Assembly (NCBI GenBank): GCA_029263895.1
Contig: JARIDO010000047.1
Span: forward strand, 1-53,175
DNA from: Sporosarcina sp.
Lineage (GTDB): Bacteria; Bacillota; Bacilli; Bacillales_A; Planococcaceae
Reading direction: 5' to 3'
Length of the DNA stretch: 53,175 nt
Positions 34,456-42,889 of this stretch are shown piece by piece. The notes under the pieces are model-generated. The model searched no databases. It saw only the letters and a program-made list of their open reading frames with translations, and had not been told where the DNA came from. The translations under genes were made by a program, and so were the position numbers. Position 1 is the first letter of the stretch. The number at the start of each line of letters is the position of its first letter.

Positions 34456-35202
34456 ATGAAAATTTCAGAAGAAAATGAAGAACGTTCAGAGAGCTTGGAA
34501 AGTGAAGCCCCACTCGTTGGACATTTAACTGAATTACGTAAGCAACTCATTAAAGCGGGTATTGTATTTTTGGTTATTTTTATTATTGTGTTTTCCACAA
34601 TAAACTTATGGTTACCGTATATAACAAAAGGACATGATTTAGTAATTCTTGGACCGTTAGAAGTCGTCCGATTTTATATGTCTGTTGCAACAGCTATTAC
34701 ATTTGGAGTGGCTCTCCCATTCGTATGTCACTTCGTTTGGGCATTTGTAAAACCAGGATTAACGGATAAGGAAAGTCGGTTTCTTGGTATCTACTCTCCT
34801 ATAATGTTCATCCTCTTTGTGCTTGGAGTATCTTTTGGTTATTTCGTTGTCAATCCGCTCAGTTATCATTTTCTACTCTCGATAGGGGCAGTGAACTTTT
34901 CAGTAATGGTATCTGCCCAAGAGTATATACGTTTTCTCCTGATGACGACGTTACCGTTAGGATTATTATTTGAACTACCTATTGCTGCTTTGTTTTTATC
35001 TGCAATAGGCTTACTGTCAGCGGAGTCCATGAAAAAAGTTCGGAAATGGTCTTACGTTTCGATTGGCCTTGTCTCAGCGCTTATCACGCCACCAGACTTT
35101 GTGAGTCAATTAATCGTACTTATTCCAATGCTGTTGTTATATGAAGCAAGTATTTCAATTATTCGACATACAGAGAGGAGAAAGATTGTATTAAATAAAT
35201 GA
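34456..35202 (+). CDS. tatC: Twin-arginine translocase subunit TatC
   Basis: A 248-residue TatC with six helices. The N-terminal PLVGHLTELRKQLIKAG is the conserved cytoplasmic region that reads the twin-arginine signal, followed by VWAFVKPGLTDKESRFL and the late motif ALITPPDFVSQ. It works with TatA upstream, eight bases away. A terminator follows. Confidence 0.96.
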   Translation: MKISEENEERSESLESEAPLVGHLTELRKQLIKAGIVFLVIFIIVFSTINLWLPYITKGHDLVILGPLEVVRFYMSVATAITFGVALPFVCHFVWAFVKPGLTDKESRFLGIYSPIMFILFVLGVSFGYFVVNPLSYHFLLSIGAVNFSVMVSAQEYIRFLLMTTLPLGLLFELPIAALFLSAIGLLSAESMKKVRKWSYVSIGLVSALITPPDFVSQLIVLIPMLLLYEASISIIRHTERRKIVLNK

Positions 35203-35211
35203 GGTTAACAG

Positions 35212-35250
35212 TGAAGGTGGATGTGATAGAAGCATCTATCTTCCTTTTTA
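35212..35250 (+). terminator. Terminator of tatAC
   Basis: GAAGGTGGATG and CATCTATCTTC pair with one mismatch and are followed by CTTTTT. Confidence 0.8.
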
Positions 35251-35436
35251 ATTCATAAATGGAAGCGGTATTTCTATTATGAGTGGTGCTTCATGAAAAA
35301 CAGTCATATCAAAAAAATAATAAAAAAGGTGCCGGTATTATTATCCTTATTTTTTGTTAAAAATTTGATATTCATTATACTGGGAAGAGCAATTTATTGT
35401 TAGTATAACTATAAATAGGTAAAAGTGAGGGGGAAT

Positions 35437-35574
35437 ATGACAAAACTCGAGCTAAAACTACATAAAATATTAAAATTAGATAGTGCTTTCTTGAAAAAAC
35501 ATGGTATAATCGTTTGGCGTCAAAGTATTAATTCAATAGTACTATTACGAGTTTACTTTTTGTTAATAAAATAA
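35437..35574 (+). CDS. Possible 45-residue peptide upstream of the MFS carrier
   Basis: A short frame with GAGGGGG before ATG 35437 and a TAA at 35572. The peptide (TKLELKLHKILKLDSAFLKK, then HGIIVWRQSINSIVLLRVYF) is basic and partly hydrophobic. It ends 25 bases before the MFS carrier start, so it might be a leader peptide or a small regulator. A -10-like element of the carrier gene (35502-35510) lies within it. The rest of the gap from 35251 contains another short frame (35293-35403) without a good ribosome binding site. Confidence 0.3.
   Translation: MTKLELKLHKILKLDSAFLKKHGIIVWRQSINSIVLLRVYFLLIK
35502..35510 (+). promoter_or_regulatory. Extended -10 promoter of the MFS carrier gene
   Basis: TGGTATAAT at 35502-35510, 90 bases before the carrier start; no clear -35 box. 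Confidence 0.45.
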
Positions 35575-35599
35575 GATTGAAGGAAGTAGGTTTGTCAGA

Positions 35600-36865
35600 A
35601 TGGAAAAGACAAGAAAGAAAATCCATTATGCATGGTGGGTTTTATTAGGACTAAGTATTATGGTTGGTCTTGGAAAAGGGGCAGTCAACAACTCTGCGGG
35701 TCTCTTTTTGCCAGGTGTTTCAAGTGACTTAGGTATTGGTATGGGGCAACTGACATTGTATTTGAGTATTTCTTCTGTTGCGACTATGATCATGTTGCCA
35801 ATCGGTGGTAAAATGATGGCGAAATATGATACAAAATACCTTCTTACAGCTGCAATTATATTACAAGCGGGTGCATTTGCTGGGTTTGGCTTGATGACGT
35901 CCGTTTGGGGTTGGTATATCCTAGCTATACCTTTAGCTGTAGGTGGCGTTATTATTACAGTTATTGCAGGTCCAGTTCTAATTAACTCATGGTTTAAAAA
36001 GAGTAAAGGTCTGGCACTTGGCGTTATGGGGGCATCTGTTGGTGTAATTGGAGCGATTGTTCAACCGATAGTTGCAAACTTAATCGCAACACGTGGTTGG
36101 AGCACTTCTTATATCATTGTTGGGCTAGCTGTTATTATCTTAGTGGTACCAATAATATTCTTGTTAATTCGTAAGTCTCCTGAAGAAAAAGGTTTAATTC
36201 CTTACGATACTGAAAAAAGAAAAAATACTTCTGATGAAAATAAAATAGATGATAGTAAACATGGAATTACATTAAAGGACGCAAAGAAATCAATACCATT
36301 TTATATGTTGCTGTTGTTTTTCTTTTTCATAACGTCCATTGCGAGTTTTACAATCCATATCCCAACATTTTTAAAGAATAAAGGTTACTCAGTGGAGTTT
36401 GCTGGAAACTTAATGGCTTTTTACATGCTTGGTGTGTTGCTGGGTGCATTATTACTAGGCTATCTTAGTGATAAAATTGGTACAAAGACAACCTCAATAT
36501 TAGGAATGGCGCTTGGGATAGTATCAGTTTTGATTCTGTTATTCTTCACTGATTTCCCACTGTTACTAAATATTGCGGGAATACTGTTCGGTTTCATGGG
36601 TGCAGCTATAGGAACATTAGCACCAATGTTGACAACTACATTATTTGGGAATAAAGAATACAGTCAAATTTATGCAACTGCATCGATGGGACTAGCAGTT
36701 GCTGGAATTATAGCATTGCCTGCATACGGATTTATGTATGATGCTTTCGGTTCATATACAATTTCCTTGTATGCTATCCTTATCATGTTGTTTTTAAATA
36801 TCGTTGCAATTCTTGTTGCTTTCAAGAGTAAGCAACAACTAGTTGATAAAGGCTTGTGGAACTAA
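35600..36865 (+). CDS. MFS transporter, OFA (oxalate/formate antiporter) type
   Basis: A 421-residue carrier with 12 helices. The start IHYAWWVLLGLSIMVGLGKG, the WFKKSKGLALGVMGASVGVI loop and the second-half motif GYLSDKIGTKTTSILGMALG place it in the OFA/monocarboxylate group, whose members carry oxalate, formate or other small carboxylates. The key charged residues of true OxlT cannot be confirmed by eye, so the substrate is open. AAGGAAG precedes ATG 35600. Terminator follows. Confidence 0.85.
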   Translation: MEKTRKKIHYAWWVLLGLSIMVGLGKGAVNNSAGLFLPGVSSDLGIGMGQLTLYLSISSVATMIMLPIGGKMMAKYDTKYLLTAAIILQAGAFAGFGLMTSVWGWYILAIPLAVGGVIITVIAGPVLINSWFKKSKGLALGVMGASVGVIGAIVQPIVANLIATRGWSTSYIIVGLAVIILVVPIIFLLIRKSPEEKGLIPYDTEKRKNTSDENKIDDSKHGITLKDAKKSIPFYMLLLFFFFITSIASFTIHIPTFLKNKGYSVEFAGNLMAFYMLGVLLGALLLGYLSDKIGTKTTSILGMALGIVSVLILLFFTDFPLLLNIAGILFGFMGAAIGTLAPMLTTTLFGNKEYSQIYATASMGLAVAGIIALPAYGFMYDAFGSYTISLYAILIMLFLNIVAILVAFKSKQQLVDKGLWN

Positions 36866-36897
36866 TTTTCAAAAATGTGGATTGCTAGTGAATGAAC

Positions 36898-36939
36898 TAA
36901 ACAAACCGCTCTGCTTATGCAGATGCGGTTTGTTTTTTT
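36898..36939 (+). terminator. Terminator of the MFS carrier gene
   Basis: AAACAAACCGC and GCGGTTTGTTT pair and are followed by TTTT. Confidence 0.87.
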
Positions 36940-36973
36940 GAATCGAGGATTTACAGGGGAGTCCTCCGATGGG

Positions 36974-37105
36974 TTATTTACCTTCGGATTGTGTTGCCAT
37001 ACCAGTGAATGACTCGACTTGCTTCATTAACTTTTCTCTCGATTCTTTACTGCGCATGAGATAGGCAGCGCCAAGTCCGAGCGCCGCGATGGCCATTTTA
37101 TTCAT
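36974..37105 (-). CDS. Very small protein, DUF3918-like
   Basis: A 43-residue peptide with a short hydrophobic N-terminus and a basic tail (NKMAIAALGLGAAYLMRSKE, then SREKLMKQVESFTGM). This resembles the DUF3918/YrzQ group of tiny Bacilli proteins. AGAGGATG precedes ATG 37105. An open frame reaches back to 37303 but that part reads like non-coding sequence. Function unknown. Confidence 0.6.
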   Translation of the reverse strand: MNKMAIAALGLGAAYLMRSKESREKLMKQVESFTGMATQSEGK

Positions 37106-37275
37106 CAGTGAATCATCCTCTCTAAATTTTCGATTCATTATACTATGGTTTAAAATTAGATATTTAAACGCTTTTTTGAAAAAATCAAAAATAGCGATTG
37201 TATTTAGATTAAATTTAGACTTTTTCACTTTTTTCTCATCATTTTCTAATGTAATCCACACCGTATTCTCACGTT

Positions 37276-37293
37276 CTACTAGTAAACTAGTAG
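37276..37293. promoter_or_regulatory. Perfect 18-bp palindrome, possible operator
   Basis: CTACTAGT, AA, ACTAGTAG: two exact 8-base arms. It lies about 50 bases before the VTC-domain gene in the divergent gap 37106-37344. Size and symmetry suit a dimeric repressor. Confidence 0.45.
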
Positions 37294-37344
37294 ATGTATC
37301 CAAGTGAGCGAAGCGGTTTAAAAAAAATGAAAGGAGGAATATGT

Positions 37345-38139
37345 GTGGCCATTGAAATATTTAGTCGCAAAGAACAAAAGTATTTAATCACACAACGTCA
37401 ATACGAACAATTGGTTGAACAGCTAGAACCACGTATGCGATCAGATAAGAATGGGACAAATGGACGCTATACAGTAACGAGCCTTTATTTTGATAACGAC
37501 AAAAAAGATATATACTTTGAAACGAAAAACAAATTGAAATATCGACAAAAACTTAGATTGAGAGTTTATGATGATGCAACCGAAGAGAGCGTTGCATTTT
37601 TTGAAGTGAAGCAAAAACATAAAAAAGTCGTTAATAAACGTCGGTTACTGATGCCGTTGTCAGAAGCCTACCGTTATTTAGAAGATGGAGAGAACGCAAA
37701 TCTGCCATCGTATCAAACGTCGAATCACCAAGTGTTAAAAGAAATTGATCATTTTAAACGTTTTTATAATTTGAAACCAGCAATGGTCGTAAGTTATGAC
37801 CGACATGCATTACATGGTGTAAATGATGCAGAGCTACGCGTTACATTTGATTTTAATTTGCGCTGTCGAAGTGAAGACTTAAAGCTTGAAAATGGACCGT
37901 ATGGAGAAAACTTTATAGATCCGGACTTAGTTATCCTAGAAGTAAAAGTAGATCATAGCGTGCCGCTTTGGCTAGCGCGTATCCTCCAAAACTTGCAATG
38001 CGAACAACGGAGCGCATCTAAGTTTTGTACGAGTACAGAATTACTAAGTGGTGAAATTGCAGCTATAAGTGCATGGAAAGAAACAACAACAATTGGAGGA
38101 ATAGAAAATGGATTCGATCAACAACCTGTTTACGCTTAG
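37345..38139 (+). CDS. VTC-domain polyphosphate polymerase-like protein
   Basis: A 264-residue protein with the VTC domain, a triphosphate-tunnel fold that in yeast Vtc4 makes polyphosphate from ATP. Basic and acidic tunnel residues are visible in FSRKEQKYLITQRQYEQL, GRYTVTSLYFDNDKKDIYFE, RQKLRLRVYDD, FFEVKQKHKKVVNKRR and VILEVKVDHSVPLWL. I start it at GTG 37345 because AAAGGAGG lies about seven bases before; a frame open from 37294 starts inside the upstream palindrome region. The next gene overlaps by 32 bases. Whether it makes polyphosphate in bacteria is inferred from the family. Confidence 0.88.
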   Translation: MAIEIFSRKEQKYLITQRQYEQLVEQLEPRMRSDKNGTNGRYTVTSLYFDNDKKDIYFETKNKLKYRQKLRLRVYDDATEESVAFFEVKQKHKKVVNKRRLLMPLSEAYRYLEDGENANLPSYQTSNHQVLKEIDHFKRFYNLKPAMVVSYDRHALHGVNDAELRVTFDFNLRCRSEDLKLENGPYGENFIDPDLVILEVKVDHSVPLWLARILQNLQCEQRSASKFCTSTELLSGEIAAISAWKETTTIGGIENGFDQQPVYA

Positions 38140-38791
38140 TGGAATAGAAGGACAACCAACGATATGGATGAGCATTAGTGCGATGGCTCTGGCTGCAATT
38201 TTAAGTTTAATCATTACAAAGGTTTATGTCATTACTTTTTCTGGAGAGCGCTACTCACAGGCTTTTGTACATACAATCGTTATGATGAGTGTCGTTGTTT
38301 CAGTAGTAATGAACGTTGTAAGTGGTAACGCTGGCGTCGCCTTTGGTCTATTCGCTGTCTTCTCGCTTATTCGTTTTAGAAGTGCTGTCACAAACGCAAA
38401 AGACATTGCCTATATTTTCTTCGGATTATGTGTAGGGATGACAGCAGGACTATTCCAATTCCAACTTGCAATTGTTCTTACGTTATTTGCTAGTTTAGTA
38501 TTCTATCTACTATATAAGTTCGACTATGCAAAAGGAAAAGACACACAAATTCTAAAAGTAACTGTTCCAGAAAACTTAAACCATGAAGACCTTTTCGAAG
38601 ACATTTTGAATGAAATGACAGATTCACACCAACTTCGTCAAGTTGAAACGACGAATCTTGGCACGATGATTTTATATACATTTTCGATTCGTAGCAAAGT
38701 GTCAACAAAGGACCAGGTTTTATTGGATGCGATACGTGAACGTAATGCGAATTTGAAAGTGTCATTATCTTATCTAGAAATGCGTGACTGA
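38108..38791 (+). CDS. DUF4956 membrane protein, partner of the VTC protein
   Basis: A 227-residue protein with four N-terminal helices (about 18-140) and a cytoplasmic C-terminal domain of about 85 residues (KVTVPENLNHEDLFEDILNE). FGLFAVFSLIRFRSAVTNAK, with GLCVGMTAG, is the DUF4956 signature. The family nearly always follows a VTC-domain gene and is thought to form the membrane part of that system, perhaps moving polyphosphate or phosphate. The 32-bp overlap points to coupled translation. Confidence 0.87.
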   Translation: MDSINNLFTLSGIEGQPTIWMSISAMALAAILSLIITKVYVITFSGERYSQAFVHTIVMMSVVVSVVMNVVSGNAGVAFGLFAVFSLIRFRSAVTNAKDIAYIFFGLCVGMTAGLFQFQLAIVLTLFASLVFYLLYKFDYAKGKDTQILKVTVPENLNHEDLFEDILNEMTDSHQLRQVETTNLGTMILYTFSIRSKVSTKDQVLLDAIRERNANLKVSLSYLEMRD

Positions 38792-38799
38792 CTACACGT

Positions 38800-38840
38800 A
38801 GACCAACCGATCATTAACAGCGAGAGGTTGGTCTTTTTTA
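38800..38840 (+). terminator. Terminator of the VTC/DUF4956 operon
   Basis: AGACCAACC and GGTTGGTCT pair around a 17-base loop and are followed by TTTTT. Confidence 0.88.
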
Positions 38841-38933
38841 TGGAAAAATGGAGAACAAACTTCGACACAATTCCTATAACATCGTATACTTAAATAAATA
38901 TAAGGTAGATGGTCGTTGGAAGGAAGTGGAGAA

Positions 38934-40013
38934 GTGACAAAAAAGTTATGGTTTCAGATGGGTGTTGGCATCTTACTTGCTATACTCATCATTAAGTATT
39001 TTTTAGAGATTACATGGATTTTTGCTCCAATCGTCATTATTGCAAAAGCTGTCATTTTGCCTTTAATGATTGGTGGGGTCCTATACTACATTACAGAACC
39101 TCTCCAACGTTTACTGGAAAAAAGAAAAGTCCCAAGATGGGGTAGTATTCTTGTGATTTTAGCAAGCATCACGCTCGTAATATGGGGGTTTGTCGCCATT
39201 ATTGGTCCTCCTGTAACGGATCAAGTGAATGGACTCGTTGAAAATGCACCTAAGATTGCAAAAGAAGTCAATGAAATAAAAGATGACTTGTGGAAACAAA
39301 AAGAAATATTACCCGACAAAATTCAAGAATCCATTAATGATGCCATGGATTCAGCACAAACAATTGCCATCAATTTCACGAAATGGATATTCCAATTTCT
39401 ACAATCATTATTCCAAGCGATGTTCCTACTCATCTTGGTGCCTTTCTTCTTCATATTCATGTTGAAAGACCACGAAAAGTTTGCACCGCTCATTTATAAT
39501 TTCTTCACGGGCGAACGTAAGGAATGGGTACGAAAAACACTGCATGATATCGACACAGTATTACGCTCATATATTCAAGGTCAATTGCTCATCAGTACAA
39601 TCTTAGCCACACTAATTTTTATCGGCTACTTTAGCATTGGGCTAGAATACACGCTTTTACTGGCGATCTTTGCATTATTCATGAACTTAATTCCGTTCAT
39701 TGGACCGTGGATTGCACTTACCCCTGCAGTCATCATTGCTTATCTGCAAGATCCTAAATTAGTCATTTGGGTAGGCGTTATTACACTCGTTGCTCAGCAA
39801 ATCGATAGTAATCTAATTACACCAAATGTGATGGGGAAATCATTAGATATCCACCCACTAACTGTGATCACCATTATTCTAGCGGCCGGAAATATCGCGG
39901 GCTTTGTTGGTATTATCATCGCCATCCCGTTCTATGCGGTATGCAAAGCAATATTGAAAAATGTTTATGAACGGCGTAAGGAAATCAAACAAGCGGCGAC
40001 TAAAACGGTATAG
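38934..40013 (+). CDS. AI-2E family transporter
   Basis: A 359-residue membrane protein of the AI-2E/PerM family (about eight helices). Signs are the early pair of helices ending in VIWGFVAIIGPPVTDQVNGL, a soluble helical stretch (110-150), LLILVPFFFIFMLKDHEKFA and the late block NLIPFIGPWIALTPAVIIAY. Despite the name, members are exporters of various solutes or sodium/proton antiporters; a role here is unknown. I choose GTG 38934 (TKKLWFQMGV) behind AAGGAAGTGGAG. Confidence 0.87.
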   Translation: MTKKLWFQMGVGILLAILIIKYFLEITWIFAPIVIIAKAVILPLMIGGVLYYITEPLQRLLEKRKVPRWGSILVILASITLVIWGFVAIIGPPVTDQVNGLVENAPKIAKEVNEIKDDLWKQKEILPDKIQESINDAMDSAQTIAINFTKWIFQFLQSLFQAMFLLILVPFFFIFMLKDHEKFAPLIYNFFTGERKEWVRKTLHDIDTVLRSYIQGQLLISTILATLIFIGYFSIGLEYTLLLAIFALFMNLIPFIGPWIALTPAVIIAYLQDPKLVIWVGVITLVAQQIDSNLITPNVMGKSLDIHPLTVITIILAAGNIAGFVGIIIAIPFYAVCKAILKNVYERRKEIKQAATKTV

Positions 40014-40021
40014 CGTCTTAA

Positions 40022-40076
40022 GAAAAGGATTGTTATCAATGGCCAAGAAATGGGCATTGGTAACAATCCTTTTTTG
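40022..40076 (+). terminator. Terminator of the AI-2E family gene
   Basis: AAAAGGATTGTTATCAATG and CATTGGTAACAATCCTTTT pair with one wobble or mismatch, followed by more T. Confidence 0.9.
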
Positions 40077-40322
40077 TTTATAGAATATTTAAGCTTGGTT
40101 CCATCTTAGGTATCGAAAAGAATATAGAATAAAGTTTCGTCGATTTATATATTAGTTTTTCAAAGCTCTCTATTCAATAAAACGACTTATCAGAAAACGG
40201 TGTAATACTTTGTAGTAAATGATAGAATGAAACTGGAAGAATATTGATATTTTTAACGTGTAACCTTAATACTTGTATTTAAGTTGATTAGAAATACAAA
40301 AAAATATGGGGAGACGATTAAC

Positions 40323-42740
40323 ATTTCATATATTGCACATATAAGAAAAGTGGATTCTCAAATTCAAACTGTTGAAGAACATCTTATTGACGTACGTTCT
40401 TTGTGTGAAAAATTTGCGGGTGAAATTGGTGCGAAACATTTAGCAGGATTGGCAGGTATGCTACACGATGTCGGAAAGTATGCGCAAACTTTTCAGGACT
40501 ATATTATTGAAGCTGTAAAAAATCCAGACAATCCGCCAAGAAGAGGAGAAGTTGATCATTCGACTGCAGGAGGAAAGATATTATTTGATTTGTTCCATCA
40601 CAAGGATGATGTGTGGAATAAACTACTCGTTGAAATTGTTGGGAATGTTATTATATCCCATCATGCGAACCTTCAAGACTATTTAACTCCGGATTTAGAA
40701 TCTCCATTTTTGAAGCGTGTTAGAGATAAAGAGTTGCCATATTATGATGTGATTCAAGAGTTATTTTACGAGAAGGTTATGTCAAAGAATGACTTGGAGG
40801 AATATGCAGAAAAGGCGACAGCTGAGTTACAGGTGTTGTTAACGAAACAACCAGATGTGCAACCGGAAACAAATCTCCATTTTATCACCAAATACATCTT
40901 TGGTTGTCTTATTGATGCTGATAGAACAAATACAAGACAATTCGAAGAAAACGAAATACAACAACCTGTTCTTGACCGCGAAGAGTTGTTCCAAACTTAC
41001 TACGAGAAACTAATGAAAAGAATCGCTAGTTTTGGGCCGGCAACTACAACAATTAACCAACTTAGAAGTCAAATGAGTCTGGAAAGTGAGCAATTTGCAG
41101 AAAAGAAAACAGGCGTATATACGCTTTCAATACCAACTGGAGGGGGGAAAACACTAGCTAGTTTTCGTTACGCTCTTAAACATGCAATCATTCACCGAAA
41201 AAAGAGAATCATCTATGTTGTACCATTTACTACTATTATTGAACAAAATGCCAATGAGATAAGGGGAATTATACAGGATGATGAACATCTGCTTGAACAT
41301 CATTCCAACGTCATATTGGATACTGAGATAGATGATGAATACGCAGATGGCTTAATGACGACGAGTCAAAAACTCAAGCTAGCAAAAGATAATTGGGATT
41401 CTCCCATAATCTTTACAACAATGGTGCAGTTTTTAAACACCTTTTATGCGAAAGGAAATCGTAATACACGGAGACTTCACAATTTAAGTTGCTCCGTCAT
41501 CATTTTTGATGAAGTACAAAAAGTTCCTATTAAATGTATCTCTTTGTTTAACCAGTCACTTAATTTCTTACACACAACTATGGATACGACATCGGTACTC
41601 TGTACTGCTACTCAACCTGCGTTGGACTATGTTGAGAACCAACTCTTACTTTCTGAGCAACCAGAAATAATTAGTGGAATAGACAAGGTTATAACTGCCT
41701 TTAAGAGAACAGATATAGTGGATTTAGCTACACAAGAAACTATTGATACAAAGAAGCTAACAGAATTGGTAATCGCTAAACTGGAAGATGCTCGAAATAT
41801 GCTGGTGATTTTAAATACGAAAACTGTCGTCAAAAGATTATACAACGCATTGAAAGAAGCGCACGTAGATGCTGCAATCTATCATCTAAGCACATCTATG
41901 TGCGCAGCGCACCGGCAAAAGATTCTTAAAGAAATACGTGGAAAACTTAAAGGTGGAGAACCAATAATTTGTGTGAGTACTCAGTTGATAGAAGCGGGAG
42001 TCGATGTCAGTTTCGAATGCGTAATTAGGTCTCTCGCAGGGTTGGACTCAATTGCACAAGCAGCCGGAAGATGTAACAGGCATGGTGAATCGGAGAAAAG
42101 ATCTGTGTTCGTTATTGATCATGCAGAAGAAAATCTTGATAAATTAAAGGAAATTCAGATTGGTAAAAAAATAGCGAAGATGATGTTGATCGACTTAAAA
42201 AAAGACCCATCAGCTTATGAAGGAGATTTACTGTCTGGAAAAGCGATGGAGAAATATTTTGCGGAATACTATGGTGAGTTAAAGAGTGACTTAGACTATT
42301 TTGTACCATCGTTGCGTAAAAACATGACAGATTTACTATCAGCTCCCAAAGACTCATATAATAGTTACAATGCTGCGTATAAAAGTAAGTACGCTAAAAC
42401 GTTACCGCTATGTCTTGGGACGAGTTATAAAACTGCCGCCGATAATTTTAGTGTAATTGAAAACGTAACGGTAACAGCACTTGTTCCGTTTGGTCAAGGT
42501 AACACCCTTATAAGTAGTCTTTTAAGTGACCAGTCGCTTCAAGAGTTATCTAGTAACTTGCGGAAAATACAGCAATATACAGTTGAACTTTATCGATACG
42601 ATGTGGATGAATTAATTAAGAATAATGGGATTCGCCTACATGAACAATTAGATATGTATATTTTGACGGATAGTTCTTACGACGATCAATACGGGGTTAA
42701 CATAAAAAGTGATAGTGTAACTGAAGCCGCGATTTTATGA
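40323..42740 (+). CDS. cas3: CRISPR-associated helicase/nuclease Cas3 (type I-C)
   Basis: About 805 residues. Cas3 is recruited by target-bound Cascade and degrades DNA. The HD nuclease domain has the metal-binding HD at 48-49 (MLHDVGKYAQTF), a histidine in VDHSTAGGK, HH in IISHHANL and the aspartate in CLIDADRTN. The helicase domain has Walker A IPTGGGKTLASF (near 271), Walker B with DEVQ (IIFDEVQKVP), SAT-like TATQP, motif V TQLIEAGVDVSF and motif VI AQAAGRCNRHG. Start: GGGGAG at 40308-40313 lies nine bases before ATT 40323, giving the family-like start SYIAHIRK. The only in-frame standard initiator upstream is TTG 40284, without a site; the conservative coordinates would be 40284-42740. 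Confidence 0.95.
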   Translation: MSYIAHIRKVDSQIQTVEEHLIDVRSLCEKFAGEIGAKHLAGLAGMLHDVGKYAQTFQDYIIEAVKNPDNPPRRGEVDHSTAGGKILFDLFHHKDDVWNKLLVEIVGNVIISHHANLQDYLTPDLESPFLKRVRDKELPYYDVIQELFYEKVMSKNDLEEYAEKATAELQVLLTKQPDVQPETNLHFITKYIFGCLIDADRTNTRQFEENEIQQPVLDREELFQTYYEKLMKRIASFGPATTTINQLRSQMSLESEQFAEKKTGVYTLSIPTGGGKTLASFRYALKHAIIHRKKRIIYVVPFTTIIEQNANEIRGIIQDDEHLLEHHSNVILDTEIDDEYADGLMTTSQKLKLAKDNWDSPIIFTTMVQFLNTFYAKGNRNTRRLHNLSCSVIIFDEVQKVPIKCISLFNQSLNFLHTTMDTTSVLCTATQPALDYVENQLLLSEQPEIISGIDKVITAFKRTDIVDLATQETIDTKKLTELVIAKLEDARNMLVILNTKTVVKRLYNALKEAHVDAAIYHLSTSMCAAHRQKILKEIRGKLKGGEPIICVSTQLIEAGVDVSFECVIRSLAGLDSIAQAAGRCNRHGESEKRSVFVIDHAEENLDKLKEIQIGKKIAKMMLIDLKKDPSAYEGDLLSGKAMEKYFAEYYGELKSDLDYFVPSLRKNMTDLLSAPKDSYNSYNAAYKSKYAKTLPLCLGTSYKTAADNFSVIENVTVTALVPFGQGNTLISSLLSDQSLQELSSNLRKIQQYTVELYRYDVDELIKNNGIRLHEQLDMYILTDSSYDDQYGVNIKSDSVTEAAIL

Positions 42741-42854
42741 AAAAATATAAACCTATCTAGACAATAAGATAGGTCTTCATACAATACATTATATTTTTCA
42801 ATCCACGCCAACTTTGGAACATGAAAGGAAATCAAGTTCTTAATACTTGGCGAC
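42741..42854 (-). ncRNA. creR: Candidate Cas-regulating crRNA-like RNA (creR type)
   Basis: Minus-strand RNA of about 114 nt. A promoter (TTGATT-17-TAAAGT, 42889-42861) predicts a start at about 42854, exactly where the RNA begins GTCGC like the CRISPR repeat. CGCCAA pairs with TTGGCG to rebuild the repeat's stem base over an enlarged loop of about 37 nt. The 3' end GCGTGGATTGAAA (42808-42796) is identical to the repeat, so the Cas5c cleavage site and handle are kept, apart from A for T at the last position. The guide starts at 42794 (ATATAATGTATTGTA...). A terminator stem ACCTATC / GATAGGT with TTATATTTTTT ends the RNA at the cas3 stop. Its first 15 guide bases match the cas5c promoter region. 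Confidence 0.75.
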
Positions 42855-42860
42855 CAAGTT

Positions 42861-42889
42861 ACTTTATCACTAGAAACTTATAAAATCAA
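42861..42889 (-). promoter_or_regulatory. Promoter of the crRNA-like RNA
   Basis: On the minus strand TTGATT (42889-42884), 17 bases, TAAAGT (42866-42861). With normal spacing the transcript starts at about 42854, the first base of the repeat-like part. The -35 box abuts the PAM at 42890-42892 of the opposing Cascade target site. Confidence 0.5.
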
